A stretch of 64,000 nucleotides of DNA, taken from NCBI GenBank assembly GCA_016699775.1, contig CP065010.1, forward strand, positions 682,001-746,000. Direction: 5' to 3'. Position numbers and translations under genes: made by a program. The stretch is from Candidatus Falkowbacteria bacterium. Its GTDB lineage: Bacteria > Patescibacteriota > Patescibacteriia > Patescibacteriales > Patescibacteriaceae. This document shows, in pieces, positions 55,855 through 63,289 of this stretch; position 1 is the first letter of the stretch, and each line of letters begins with the position of its first letter. The notes beneath the pieces were generated by a model, which saw only the letters and a program-made list of their open reading frames with translations, made no database searches and had not been told where the DNA came from.

Positions 55855-57108
55855 TTATTTTACAAGTACCATCCTTTTTGAATCTTTGAAACTTTCTGAC
55901 TGCAGTGTATAGAAGTACACACCACTCGTCAGATTTGATGCATCAAAGTCTGCTGTGTAATTTCCTGCAGACAGGCTTTGATCTATTAAGACTGCAACCT
56001 CTTTTCCCGCTGTATTATATACAGCTAATCTCACCTCCCCAGGTTCTGGGATAGAGAAATTAATCTTTGTAGATGGGTTAAAGGGGTTCGGATAGTTTTG
56101 AGAGAGTGCAAAACCTTTTGGAATTTCTGAGTTGACTGGAGAAATTCCTGTTACTACATCCATCCGGACTATTGTACCGGAATCAGATGTAGCATACAAT
56201 TGATTTCCTTTAATTCCCAATGAATAATATTTCCTATTCATCTGAGAAACTCCTGAGAACCACTGCAATCCAGCGTTGCTGGTTCTCCAGATATCTCCCA
56301 TACTCTTGTTCATTGAAATTCCTCCCTTCCCATTCTTCATTGCAACTCCGGTTAAATGAAACGATTCAGGGATTGGCACTGCCATCCAGTCATCGAAGTC
56401 TTCAGAATTGATTATGAGAAGCAAAGATGAAACTTGAGATTGAAAGATCGCAGTATCAATATAGGCCTTCCCAGTAACATAAAGGAAGTTTTGATCAATG
56501 CAGATCATCTCTCCATCTGCACCTTGCGGAAGACTTCTTGCCGCCCAATTTGCACCACCATTTCGGGAAATCCAAAGTGATGGATTTTGATCCGAAATTA
56601 AAAATCCAGTTGATGGTGAAATGAAAGCTACATCCATACAACTTCCTATTGTAGCCAGGGAGTTATCTATGAATGTTTGACCCATATCTTGGCTACGGAA
56701 ACATGTTCCGCCTTCTCCAAGAATATAGACCTTCTGATTTGTAAATTTCACTTTCGTGAAATCTACTATTGGTAAACCAATAATCTCATTCCAGTTTTCA
56801 CCTCCATCAGTTGTTCTAATCGCCAAGCCATCCTCTCCGACTGCTATTAAATATCTATCGGAGATAATTTCGATATCCGTTATGTCCTTAGTTAATCCAA
56901 CTGTTAGGGCATCAACCCAAGAGATCTGGTCAGTGGAGATAAAAATTCTATTATCACCACTAAGAACGATCGAATACCTTTCATCCTGGGTAAATTTTAT
57001 TACCTCGAGTGCTTCAGAGCACCCATGGATCTTTTTATCTTCAGCTTTTGATGTATTAAAAACCATCAAAATGGCGATAAGAACCAAAAAACTTGTTTTT
57101 ATTTTCAT
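55855..57108 (-). CDS. Secreted beta-propeller-like protein with T9SS type A sorting domain
   Basis: 417 residues. Signal peptide (about 1-22), then a beta-rich body with repeated sequence of the BNR/Ycf48 kind (LAIRTTDGGENWNEIIGLP, LWISRNGGANWAARSLP), and an 80-residue C-terminal sorting domain: ALSQNYPNPFNPSTKINFSIP, then VYNTAGKEV, LSAGNYTADFDASNL and a SGVYFYTLQ ending. That domain is the Por-secretion tail of Bacteroidota/Ignavibacteria proteins. The ribosome site (AAGGAGAGG) is stronger than that of most neighbours, and the gene has its own strong terminator. No T9SS component is in this window, so the tail may be useless here or the gene recently acquired. A misassembled contig is the main alternative. 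Confidence 0.88.
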   Translation of the reverse strand: MKIKTSFLVLIAILMVFNTSKAEDKKIHGCSEALEVIKFTQDERYSIVLSGDNRIFISTDQISWVDALTVGLTKDITDIEIISDRYLIAVGEDGLAIRTTDGGENWNEIIGLPIVDFTKVKFTNQKVYILGEGGTCFRSQDMGQTFIDNSLATIGSCMDVAFISPSTGFLISDQNPSLWISRNGGANWAARSLPQGADGEMICIDQNFLYVTGKAYIDTAIFQSQVSSLLLIINSEDFDDWMAVPIPESFHLTGVAMKNGKGGISMNKSMGDIWRTSNAGLQWFSGVSQMNRKYYSLGIKGNQLYATSDSGTIVRMDVVTGISPVNSEIPKGFALSQNYPNPFNPSTKINFSIPEPGEVRLAVYNTAGKEVAVLIDQSLSAGNYTADFDASNLTSGVYFYTLQSESFKDSKRMVLVK

Positions 57109-57232
57109 ATTTGTCCTCTCCTTTTGAGGACCTTATTGATTTGTTAAAGAAAAATTTTAGTAATAAATATATAGCACATTTTCATCAAAAAGTCAAGAAA
57201 ATCACCTTTTTGCTCAATTATTTGCTTTTTTC

Positions 57233-57628
57233 TTAGTAATCTCGGATACAGCGAACGGCAAAGGCACCTAATTTATCTTTTGAAACCCTGTATGTTCCAG
57301 AAGCATCTGCCGCAATAATTCTGGTTGTTGCACTTGAAGTAGAAGTTTCATTAGCAGTCCAAAAATATACTTTCGTATCAAGTCCCTGAAATTCAGAACC
57401 CCAACTCAAATAAGCAGAATTTTCTGATGTTCTTGCCCCTAATAATATAGCATCAAAATCACTTGTTCCATTAATTTTCATACTAGTGCCAGCCCCTATG
57501 CAACTATCTGTTCCAAACATCTCGCTATTTCGAGTTGAAACACAAGATTGACCACTATCTTTTAAAGTATTTTCTAAAGTATGAAATTCTTGATCAGTTG
57601 GAATATGCCAATCACGTGGGCAAACCCC
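57233..57628 (-). CDS. C-terminal part of frameshifted FISUMP prepilin
   Basis: Open frame from about 57628 to the TAA at 57233 reads GVCPRDWHIPTDQEFHTLE and ends FAVRCIRDY, the expected second half of the FISUMP domain. It has no start of its own and follows in another frame from the gene at 57574-58542. The join is at a run of five C on the plus strand (57625-57629). ATG 57520 inside it would give 95 residues but is unlikely to be a real start. Confidence 0.8.
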   Translation of the reverse strand, partial: GVCPRDWHIPTDQEFHTLENTLKDSGQSCVSTRNSEMFGTDSCIGAGTSMKINGTSDFDAILLGARTSENSAYLSWGSEFQGLDTKVYFWTANETSTSSATTRIIAADASGTYRVSKDKLGAFAVRCIRDY

Positions 57629-58542
57629 CTATGAAATGGTATTGTTACTTGATGAGCACAAGACGTATCCACACAATTATTATCTAAATTCATTGCCCCT
57701 GCCCAAGTATATAAAGCTCCTCGATTATTACAAGCCGAATCCGTTAAGTCTGGAGGATAATCATAAGCTGAATTTAAAGTATCATAACCTCGATCAAGCC
57801 AACCAAGCCCAGCTCCTGGTCCTAAAATAGGTGGATTAATTTTCACACAGTCCCTTCGTGATCCCAACGTACATTCCGACGGACAACCTCCATATCCACC
57901 AAAAAATTCACCAGGGTACAAATCATATGTAATAACACAGTCAGTTAAATCAATATGCAAGTCCTCATTTTCATCACTTTCTAAATTTATACACGTTCCA
58001 TCTGGTCTTTTCTTAGACTTTAAATGTGCCGCCATCCAACACTGTTCACCAATTCTGACAATCGGATAACGAATACCTTCTTCATCTTCCACCTCACCAC
58101 TGCAATCCTCTTTAATTCCACAGTTTCCATTTTTACAAATTACAACTCCTTGGGCAAAACGAGAATTATCTGAACCAATACAGAATGTTAGCTTATAGCC
58201 TGTAGTAGTTGTTATATAAGTATAATCACTATCAGCACAACCTCCATCAGTTCGAGGAGAAGGGTTTGATGGCACAGCTCTTAAATACTCCCTTCCATTT
58301 GATTCAATGGGTTGTCCGGGAAAGATCATCGTTGGATATGATTGGTTGGCTGCATAATAGGCTTCAAGGGCACTAACAATTTCAGTAGCGTTAGAAATTC
58401 GTTTAATATCTCGAGATTTAATTCGAACTCTGGTTGTAGCAATAATAGAAATACTGGCTAATATGGCAACAATAGCCACAGAAACCATAATTTCTAAAAA
58501 AGTAAACCCAAGAATTTTTTTCTTAAATTTAGAGAAAAACAT
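57574..58542 (-). CDS. Prepilin-like FISUMP protein, N-terminal part (frameshifted)
   Basis: 322 residues. Prepilin leader KKKILG/FTFLEIMVSVAIVAIL with a helix, then a region nearly identical in plan to the paralogue at 49724 (TMIFPGQP, TTTTGYKLTFCIGS, VVICKNGNC, GEQCWMAAHLK), up to QVTIPFH. After that the frame runs into an unrelated tail and stops at 57574. The missing part, starting GVCPRDWHIP, lies in another frame to 57233. Adding one G to the G5 tract at 57625-57629 restores one continuous protein of about 435 residues. Promoter at 58581-58610. Confidence 0.85.
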   Translation of the reverse strand: MFFSKFKKKILGFTFLEIMVSVAIVAILASISIIATTRVRIKSRDIKRISNATEIVSALEAYYAANQSYPTMIFPGQPIESNGREYLRAVPSNPSPRTDGGCADSDYTYITTTTGYKLTFCIGSDNSRFAQGVVICKNGNCGIKEDCSGEVEDEEGIRYPIVRIGEQCWMAAHLKSKKRPDGTCINLESDENEDLHIDLTDCVITYDLYPGEFFGGYGGCPSECTLGSRRDCVKINPPILGPGAGLGWLDRGYDTLNSAYDYPPDLTDSACNNRGALYTWAGAMNLDNNCVDTSCAHQVTIPFHRGFAHVIGIFQLIKNFIL

Positions 58543-58580
58543 ATAGTCAAATCAAAGCACAATGAATTAATTCTGTTTCT

Positions 58581-58610
58581 ATTATAGCATAAAATAAGAA
58601 CTAATTTCAA
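58581..58610 (-). promoter_or_regulatory. Promoter of the second FISUMP prepilin gene
   Basis: On the minus strand TTGAAA (58605-58610), 18 nt ending in TGC (extended -10), TATAAT (58581-58586). About 38 nt to the ATG, so not leaderless. Confidence 0.65.
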
Positions 58611-58679
58611 AAAGTTAACTAATCAAATTAAGCTATATTTTTCGGCTATCATAAGCCCAATTTTTTTCAATATATGGCT

Positions 58680-58850
58680 TAAGGACAGGAATTTCCGCCC
58701 TCGTTTCGCTCGCGAGGGCGCTCGCAAAACTCGCTTGTGCAGGGTCAGCCCAAATGTTTCTTTGAAACATTTGTGATCGCTCGTTACACTCTCGCACGAT
58801 AGTGCTCGAGCTAGCTCGCTTCTGACCTGTTCGAATCCCTCCCGAAGTTG
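58680..58850. repeat. GC-richer, CGAG-word palindromic block
   Basis: Within the 418-base gene-free gap 58543-58960. Contains GCCCTCG/CGAGGGC, AAATGTTT/AAACATTT and several nested GCGAGC/GCTCGC pairs, and is clearly richer in GC than its surroundings. A 111-residue ORF across it looks like chance. Possibly a structured RNA or mobile remnant. Confidence 0.5.
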
Positions 58851-58886
58851 AAATAAATAATCGCCCTGATGGACGATTATTTATTT
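58851..58886. terminator. Long AT hairpin, terminator-like
   Basis: AAATAAATAATCG (58851-58863) pairs perfectly with CGATTATTTATTT (58874-58886). It lies downstream of the minus-strand gene at 58961. Confidence 0.7.
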
Positions 58887-58960
58887 TAATGCTCCCACTG
58901 TTGACCGAGTTTTGAACTACGGACTGGGGGAAAATTAAAGCCGACCTTCTATTAAAGTTA

Positions 58961-59392
58961 TCAAGCAATCTTACTCAAATCACCATTTAAACAAATAGGA
59001 TCCATGGCGATAATCTCATCATCATAAGAAAGACCGGACGGGATAGCATTAAAAAGAAATATTTTTTTATCATGAACATATGCTTGACCCATTTCTATAA
59101 GAACATTTCCTCCAATATAGTTTTTAATACCATTCTTTTCTAAATTAACACAAAGAATAGCATCACTTTCCAAGATATGTTTATAATGAACTTTATAATA
59201 ATTATTCTCTCGTTTAATTGCGGCGCGTTCTTCTATTTTCGCCAGACGATCTAAATACTCCGGCATATCCCCTCTCACCAAGGCTTCATAAGTGGGATGT
59301 ATCCAACCATCATGACCAAGTTCACAAAGCTTATCCTTGCACTCAACCATCTCTTTCATAAAGGCATTACTGCCTAAAACATATATTTTCAT
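58961..59392 (-). CDS. Nucleoside 2-deoxyribosyltransferase-like protein
   Basis: 143 residues. Pattern: MKIYVLGSNAF at the N-terminus, a central HILESDAILCVNLEKNG, then YIGGNVLIEMGQAYVHDKKIFLFN with the Glu typical of the catalytic position, and DEIIAMDPICLNGDL at the end. This matches the CPR group resembling nucleoside 2-deoxyribosyltransferases (Rossmann-like fold). The exact substrate is unknown. It lies 9 nt after the NUDIX gene, suggesting joint nucleotide-related work. Confidence 0.75.
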   Translation of the reverse strand: MKIYVLGSNAFMKEMVECKDKLCELGHDGWIHPTYEALVRGDMPEYLDRLAKIEERAAIKRENNYYKVHYKHILESDAILCVNLEKNGIKNYIGGNVLIEMGQAYVHDKKIFLFNAIPSGLSYDDEIIAMDPICLNGDLSKIA

Positions 59393-59401
59393 ATCAAATA
59401 T

Positions 59402-59956
59402 TTATACTGAGAAGTAATTTCTTGCTTTATTATATAGCTCAATCATATCATCTTTCAGAAGAAGGTCTATGAACTTGACTTTATCATTTTCCGAAAGATT
59501 ATGTAAATCGTCAATTTTCCAAGCTTCAAATCCCTCGGCTTTTCCTTCTTCAACTTGCAAGTTAGCTAAAGCGTCTTCATAAAAATAGGCATACTGACTA
59601 CGAATAGTATTGTTAGTTTTCCCAGTTAATTTATCAAAAGTTTTTTTTCGCATTTTTGTAAGGAAAAATAGTTTACTTGGATCTATATCTATACCAGTCT
59701 CTTCCTTACATTCTTTAACAGCAGTTTCTTCGTATGACATATTTGGCTCAACGTGCCCCCCCACAGTCGCATCTAATTTGTCTGGATATGTATCCTTATC
59801 TTTTGCTCTATGCTGAAAAATAATTTCACCGTTAGGGGTAATAAAAAAGATGTGTATTTCGCGATGAAGAAGTCCTTGTTCGTGGACTTTAGTACGAGTT
59901 TCAAGGCCGATTACATTATCATTCTCATCTACGACTTCTAGCATTTCTAATGGCAT
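59402..59956 (-). CDS. NUDIX hydrolase, IPP-isomerase/YfcD-like
   Basis: 184 residues. Opens EMLEVVDENDNVIGLETR and HREIHIFFITPNGEIIFQHR, the start usual for YfcD/IDI-type NUDIX proteins. The Nudix box is TVGGHVEPNMSYEETAVKEC then KEETGI, about 68-93, with the conserved Glu pair intact. Substrate unknown; IPP isomerase itself would need extra His/Cys ligands I do not see. It sits 9 nt before the deoxyribosyltransferase-like gene. Confidence 0.9.
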   Translation of the reverse strand: MPLEMLEVVDENDNVIGLETRTKVHEQGLLHREIHIFFITPNGEIIFQHRAKDKDTYPDKLDATVGGHVEPNMSYEETAVKECKEETGIDIDPSKLFFLTKMRKKTFDKLTGKTNNTIRSQYAYFYEDALANLQVEEGKAEGFEAWKIDDLHNLSENDKVKFIDLLLKDDMIELYNKARNYFSV

Positions 59957-60068
59957 AATAATCTTGTTATTTATATTTTATTATAGATCTAATGAAAGAA
60001 TGACCATATTTAAATTTAGTTTATGATTAATCTAAACTTGAGAATATACACAAACAAAAAAACTAAAA

Positions 60069-60464
60069 TTAATCATCCTTGATATCATCAGGGTTGCTTT
60101 CTTTTTTCAAGACATGTTTTGCTATTTCTCCAAGCACAGAAGAAAAATATTCTTCGCTCTTACCATCACCGAGAACCAATGTTCCCTTATGCCATTTAAT
60201 CTCTATTCTCATAGAGGGCTCCTTTGTATATAATTCGTTATGTTTTTCTGGATAATAAATATAGATTGAACCCTTTAGTTTATTATTCTCACCTATTGGG
60301 CTAGGGTAAAATAAATCTAATTCAATAACTTCAGATCTGTAGCCATTATGTATCGGGTCATCTTCCGTCTTTTTTGAAACAAATTTAATTTCACAGTTAT
60401 CAGAAGTAATATCATCAATAATACTTGGTATTTCTTCACTTTTACTATTATAAAATTCTTTCAT
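60069..60464 (-). CDS. Unknown soluble protein, 131 residues
   Basis: Mixed alpha/beta, acidic N-terminus (SEEIPSIIDDITSDNCE), a beta-rich middle with LKGSIYIYYPEKHNE and SMRIEIKWHKGTLVLGDGKSEEYF, and a charged tail. I recognise no family. TATAAT (60471-60476) lies 6 nt before the ATG, another leaderless-type start. Neighbours are unrelated small genes. Confidence 0.6.
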   Translation of the reverse strand: MKEFYNSKSEEIPSIIDDITSDNCEIKFVSKKTEDDPIHNGYRSEVIELDLFYPSPIGENNKLKGSIYIYYPEKHNELYTKEPSMRIEIKWHKGTLVLGDGKSEEYFSSVLGEIAKHVLKKESNPDDIKDD

Positions 60465-60613
60465 ATATTAATTATACTCTAGGTTCTAACTTTTACAAAT
60501 GTAGCAAAAATAGACTTAAGAATCTACTTCGACAGCTTAAGCTTGTTAGAACCTACTTAATTTAATTTTAATCTACCTTAATCCAGGACAACTCACTATA
60601 GTTTAAGGAAATT

Positions 60614-60643
60614 AAAAGCAGACTGTTTTTAGCCTGCTCTTTT
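60614..60643 (-). terminator. Hairpin at the end of the gene at 60629
   Basis: AAAAGCAG (60614-60621) pairs with CTGC-TCTTTT (60634-60643) with a small bulge; on the minus strand TTTT follows. It overlaps the stop codon of the gene. Confidence 0.6.
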
Positions 60644-61141
60644 AAATGATTTAAATAGTTTTGAATTTCTATTTTTTTTAATCTCTTCCAATAGAGATAC
60701 TGTTACAAGAAACATAAACAGTAACATTAATATTGAAAGCCATATAGCAATTACCCTCAGCTCTTCATCGTATTCATCTAAAATAATTTCATCTTTAAGA
60801 AGATAAACTTTAAAATATGAAGTGTGAGTCTGAGGAGCAACTGATGAATAATGGAAAACACCAGTGGTGGTGCTATCTGGTTTCCAGATTTGCACGCCAT
60901 TATCACCATAAGAAAGTATGGCGTTTTTTCCAAAATGTAGAGCTTCCGACATTGGAACTTCGATTGTAAAAGTTCCCGGTTTTATTTGATCCTCAGGAAT
61001 AATCCTGCCTGAAAATCCACTTACGTTCAGCCGATGAGTGCTTATCACATTCTCACTAACCAATATGGAAACCTGCCATATTAAAATCCCAAGCAAACAA
61101 AGATCAATAATCAACAATGATACTTTTTTAAATCTTTTCAT
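60629..61141 (-). CDS. Unknown two-span membrane protein
   Basis: 170 residues: a helix at about 8-28, an extracytoplasmic beta-type domain (about 30-128, with SGRIIPEDQIKPGTFTIEVP), and a second helix (about 130-150) followed by a basic cytoplasmic tail. The ATG is preceded by AAGGGAG. No family recognised. Both ends inside the cell with the loop outside is the likely topology. Confidence 0.6.
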   Translation of the reverse strand: MKRFKKVSLLIIDLCLLGILIWQVSILVSENVISTHRLNVSGFSGRIIPEDQIKPGTFTIEVPMSEALHFGKNAILSYGDNGVQIWKPDSTTTGVFHYSSVAPQTHTSYFKVYLLKDEIILDEYDEELRVIAIWLSILMLLFMFLVTVSLLEEIKKNRNSKLFKSFKRAG

Positions 61142-61301
61142 TTTTTATTCTCCCTTTTTTATTTTAGGTTATTTGATTTATTGAATTATCTCAACCTCCA
61201 TAAAGAAGCTCAAAAAATTCAATAAACTACTAACTATAAATTTTTAAGGAAGTTAGTGATTAACTAAAGCATAAATATAAAAATATGTCAAGGAAATAAC
61301 A

Positions 61302-61328
61302 AAAAATAGGCTTATTTTGCCTATTTTT
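61302..61328. terminator. AT-flanked hairpin
   Basis: AAAAATAGGC (61302-61311) pairs with GCCTATTTTT (61319-61328); suits termination on either strand. Confidence 0.75.
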
Positions 61329-61374
61329 CCTTGCTCGGGGTCGCGGATGTTGTTCGAACTAAAATTATTTTAAG

Positions 61375-61402
61375 TAATAAAAAAGGAGATTAAAAAATCT
61401 CC
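61375..61402 (-). terminator. Intrinsic terminator after the gene at 61425
   Basis: On the minus strand GGAGATT pairs with AATCTCC, followed by six T (TTTTTTATT). It ends the transcript of the gene at 61425. Confidence 0.85.
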
Positions 61403-61424
61403 CTCGATGGAATTAGATGCCGAA

Positions 61425-61805
61425 TTAGATTAAAAATGATACTTCTGGCATCTTAGTAAAAATTTCTTTAAAACAAGTCGTTAAACCCACTTTAGCGAGT
61501 AAAGGGTTATCAGATTTTTCAGAAAGATAATGAATGATATTTTTGCATATAGAGGCAAGCTCTTTATCTTCAAAAGCTCCACCTATTCTCATCATTTCTT
61601 TATACTCAGAATGTTTTTGAAACCATTCCTCGTTTGTGAGATCAAGTCTTTTACTGAGAATTTCATCTTCATAAAAGTTATCAGCTTTCTTAAAAATCAT
61701 ACTAGCTAATTTTCGGTGATAAGCCGGATCGCTTGGTCCAGTATAAACGACCACCTTTTCGGAAATGTCATTACCCTTCAAATCAAGAACTATAAATTTT
61801 TCCAT
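61425..61805 (-). CDS. Unknown small soluble protein
   Basis: 126 residues from ATG 61805. The frame opens 19 codons earlier, but that stretch looks like AT-rich leader. Begins MEKFIVLDLKGNDISEKVVVYTG, then helical with YHRKLASMIFKKADNFYEDEIL and ELASICKNIIHYLSEKSDNPLLAKVG. No known motif. It sits next to tRNA-Asn on the same strand and has its own terminator. Confidence 0.6.
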   Translation of the reverse strand: MEKFIVLDLKGNDISEKVVVYTGPSDPAYHRKLASMIFKKADNFYEDEILSKRLDLTNEEWFQKHSEYKEMMRIGGAFEDKELASICKNIIHYLSEKSDNPLLAKVGLTTCFKEIFTKMPEVSFLI

Positions 61806-61884
61806 TTTATTACATTTTTTAATGAGAAAATATTTTGAAAGTTCAATAAAAAAATATAGCATAATACTATACTTTTGTCAATTG

Positions 61885-61956
61885 CTCCCAGGGTCGGATT
61901 CGAACCGACGACCAATTGGTTAACAGCCAACTGCTCTACCGCTGAGCTACCTGGGA
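61885..61956 (-). tRNA. tRNA-Asn (anticodon GTT)
   Basis: Acceptor TCCCAGG (5' end at 61956) pairs with CCTGGGA. The anticodon arm GTTGG-CTGTTAA-CCAAT gives GTT, and the T-loop TTCGAAT and D-loop GCGGTAG are standard. Discriminator is G; CCA is not encoded. Confidence 0.95.
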
Positions 61957-62037
61957 ATATAGAGCGTCTAATAAGGACGCTCAAACACTCAATTAGAGTA
62001 ATAAAAAAACTGCTAAATGTCAACAAAAACCTAATTC

Positions 62038-63201
62038 CTAATAATCCTTCAACTTCTTAATCAAGGAGTGCTTTTGAATCTTTTCAAGAGTCTTATACTC
62101 AATCTGACGAATACGTTCACGAGTGACATCAAATTCAGCCCCCACTTCTTCAAGAGTGTGGGAAACACCATCAAGCAAACCAAAACGCATTTCTAAAATC
62201 TTCTGCTCTCGAGGAGTTAATTGGGTAATTATTTCATGAACGTAATCTTTTAGTAACTGCAATGCTGCGGCTCGATCTGGGGTAACATTTTTGACATCTT
62301 CAATAAAGTCTTCAAGAGTTGAATCTTCATCATCTTCACCAACACTCGTTTCCAAAGAAATTGTGTCTTGAGAAATTTTAATAATATAGCGAACCTTATC
62401 AATCGTCTCTCCCATTTCTGAAGCAATTTCTTCTGGCAATGGTTCACGACCAAGATCTTGAATTAACTGACGTTGAATATGCTGAAACTTATTAATGGTT
62501 TCTACCATGTGCACAGGAATACGAATGGTACGCGATTGATCGGCCAAAGAACGAGTAATCGCCTGACGAATCCACCAGGTAGCATACGTAGAAAATTTAT
62601 AGCCCTTGCGATATTCAAATTTTTCAACGGCACGAAACAAACCAATATTTCCTTCTTGGATAAGGTCAAGCAAACTCAAACCTTTTGAGCCGGCAAATTT
62701 CTTGGCAATTGAAACCACTAACCGAAGGTTGGCTTCAATCAATTTTCGTTCCGCATCTTTGTCACCCCGTTCTTTTCGTTTGGCTAATTCAATTTCTTCT
62801 TCAGTGGTCAACAATGGCACCTTTCCAATTTCACGCAAATACATCTGAATTGAATCAGCAGACAATTCTGATATATCAAACTTCAAGCGATCTTTATCGC
62901 TACCTAAAATAGAAGTTAACTGACCAGCTTTTTTTACATTAGCATCAACATCTAAAAATCCACCTGAATCTTCAATGATTCTAATACTGTTACGTTGCAA
63001 ACGTTCCAGTGTTAGTTCATAGTCATAAATATAATTTTCAACTTGAGGAAAAACTTGTAGTAATTCAGTTTCGGTTACAAATCCACGAGGACGAACTTTC
63101 GCAACTAAATCATCCAAAGCCTTTAGTGTCTGGTTTTGGTATAAATTTAGAATCTGGTTCCTTAAAAGCAATAGATTTTTTCTCTTTCTTAAGTCTTGCA
63201 A
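62038..63201 (-). CDS. rpoD: RNA polymerase principal sigma factor (sigma-70), N-terminus frameshifted
   Basis: Sigma regions are complete: 1.1-like N-terminal part ([17 protein letters not shown]), region 1.2 with [20 protein letters not shown], region 2 with [41 protein letters not shown] (in parts), region 3 with [13 protein letters not shown], and region 4 with [11 protein letters not shown] ... [17 protein letters not shown]. In the open frame the only start is a weak TTG at 63201 reading an unlikely Leu/Arg-rich leader. The true N-terminus probably begins at ATG 63277 in another frame (see 63110-63277). It follows dnaG, as in the macromolecular synthesis operon. Confidence 0.92.
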   Translation of the reverse strand: MQDLRKRKNLLLLRNQILNLYQNQTLKALDDLVAKVRPRGFVTETELLQVFPQVENYIYDYELTLERLQRNSIRIIEDSGGFLDVDANVKKAGQLTSILGSDKDRLKFDISELSADSIQMYLREIGKVPLLTTEEEIELAKRKERGDKDAERKLIEANLRLVVSIAKKFAGSKGLSLLDLIQEGNIGLFRAVEKFEYRKGYKFSTYATWWIRQAITRSLADQSRTIRIPVHMVETINKFQHIQRQLIQDLGREPLPEEIASEMGETIDKVRYIIKISQDTISLETSVGEDDEDSTLEDFIEDVKNVTPDRAAALQLLKDYVHEIITQLTPREQKILEMRFGLLDGVSHTLEEVGAEFDVTRERIRQIEYKTLEKIQKHSLIKKLKDY

Positions 63202-63277
63202 CAGGCGGTTTTTTCACGATTGCTTTTTTTATTTTTTTAGGACTTTTTTTCACAGGCTTCTTAAAAGTTTTAGGCAT
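63110..63277 (-). other. Out-of-frame N-terminal segment of rpoD
   Basis: ATG 63277, 12 nt after the dnaG stop, opens a Lys-rich leader (MPKTFKKPVKKSPKKIKKAI) of about 50 residues ending KFIPKPDT, then hits a TGA. Deleting one A from the AAA at 63122-63124 joins it to [14 protein letters not shown] of the sigma frame. A basic low-complexity leader is usual for CPR RpoD. Confidence 0.7.
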
Positions 63278-63289
63278 AGACAACGTATA

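Noticed and set aside
58815..58845. Sequence resembling a tRNA T-arm (GTTCGAATCCC)
   Set aside because: The flanking bases do not pair as a T-stem and no acceptor or anticodon arm can be built.
58633..58968. 111-residue minus-strand ORF over the palindromic island
   Set aside because: Composition follows the repeat words, no motif or start signal, and it overlaps the gene at 58961; most likely chance.
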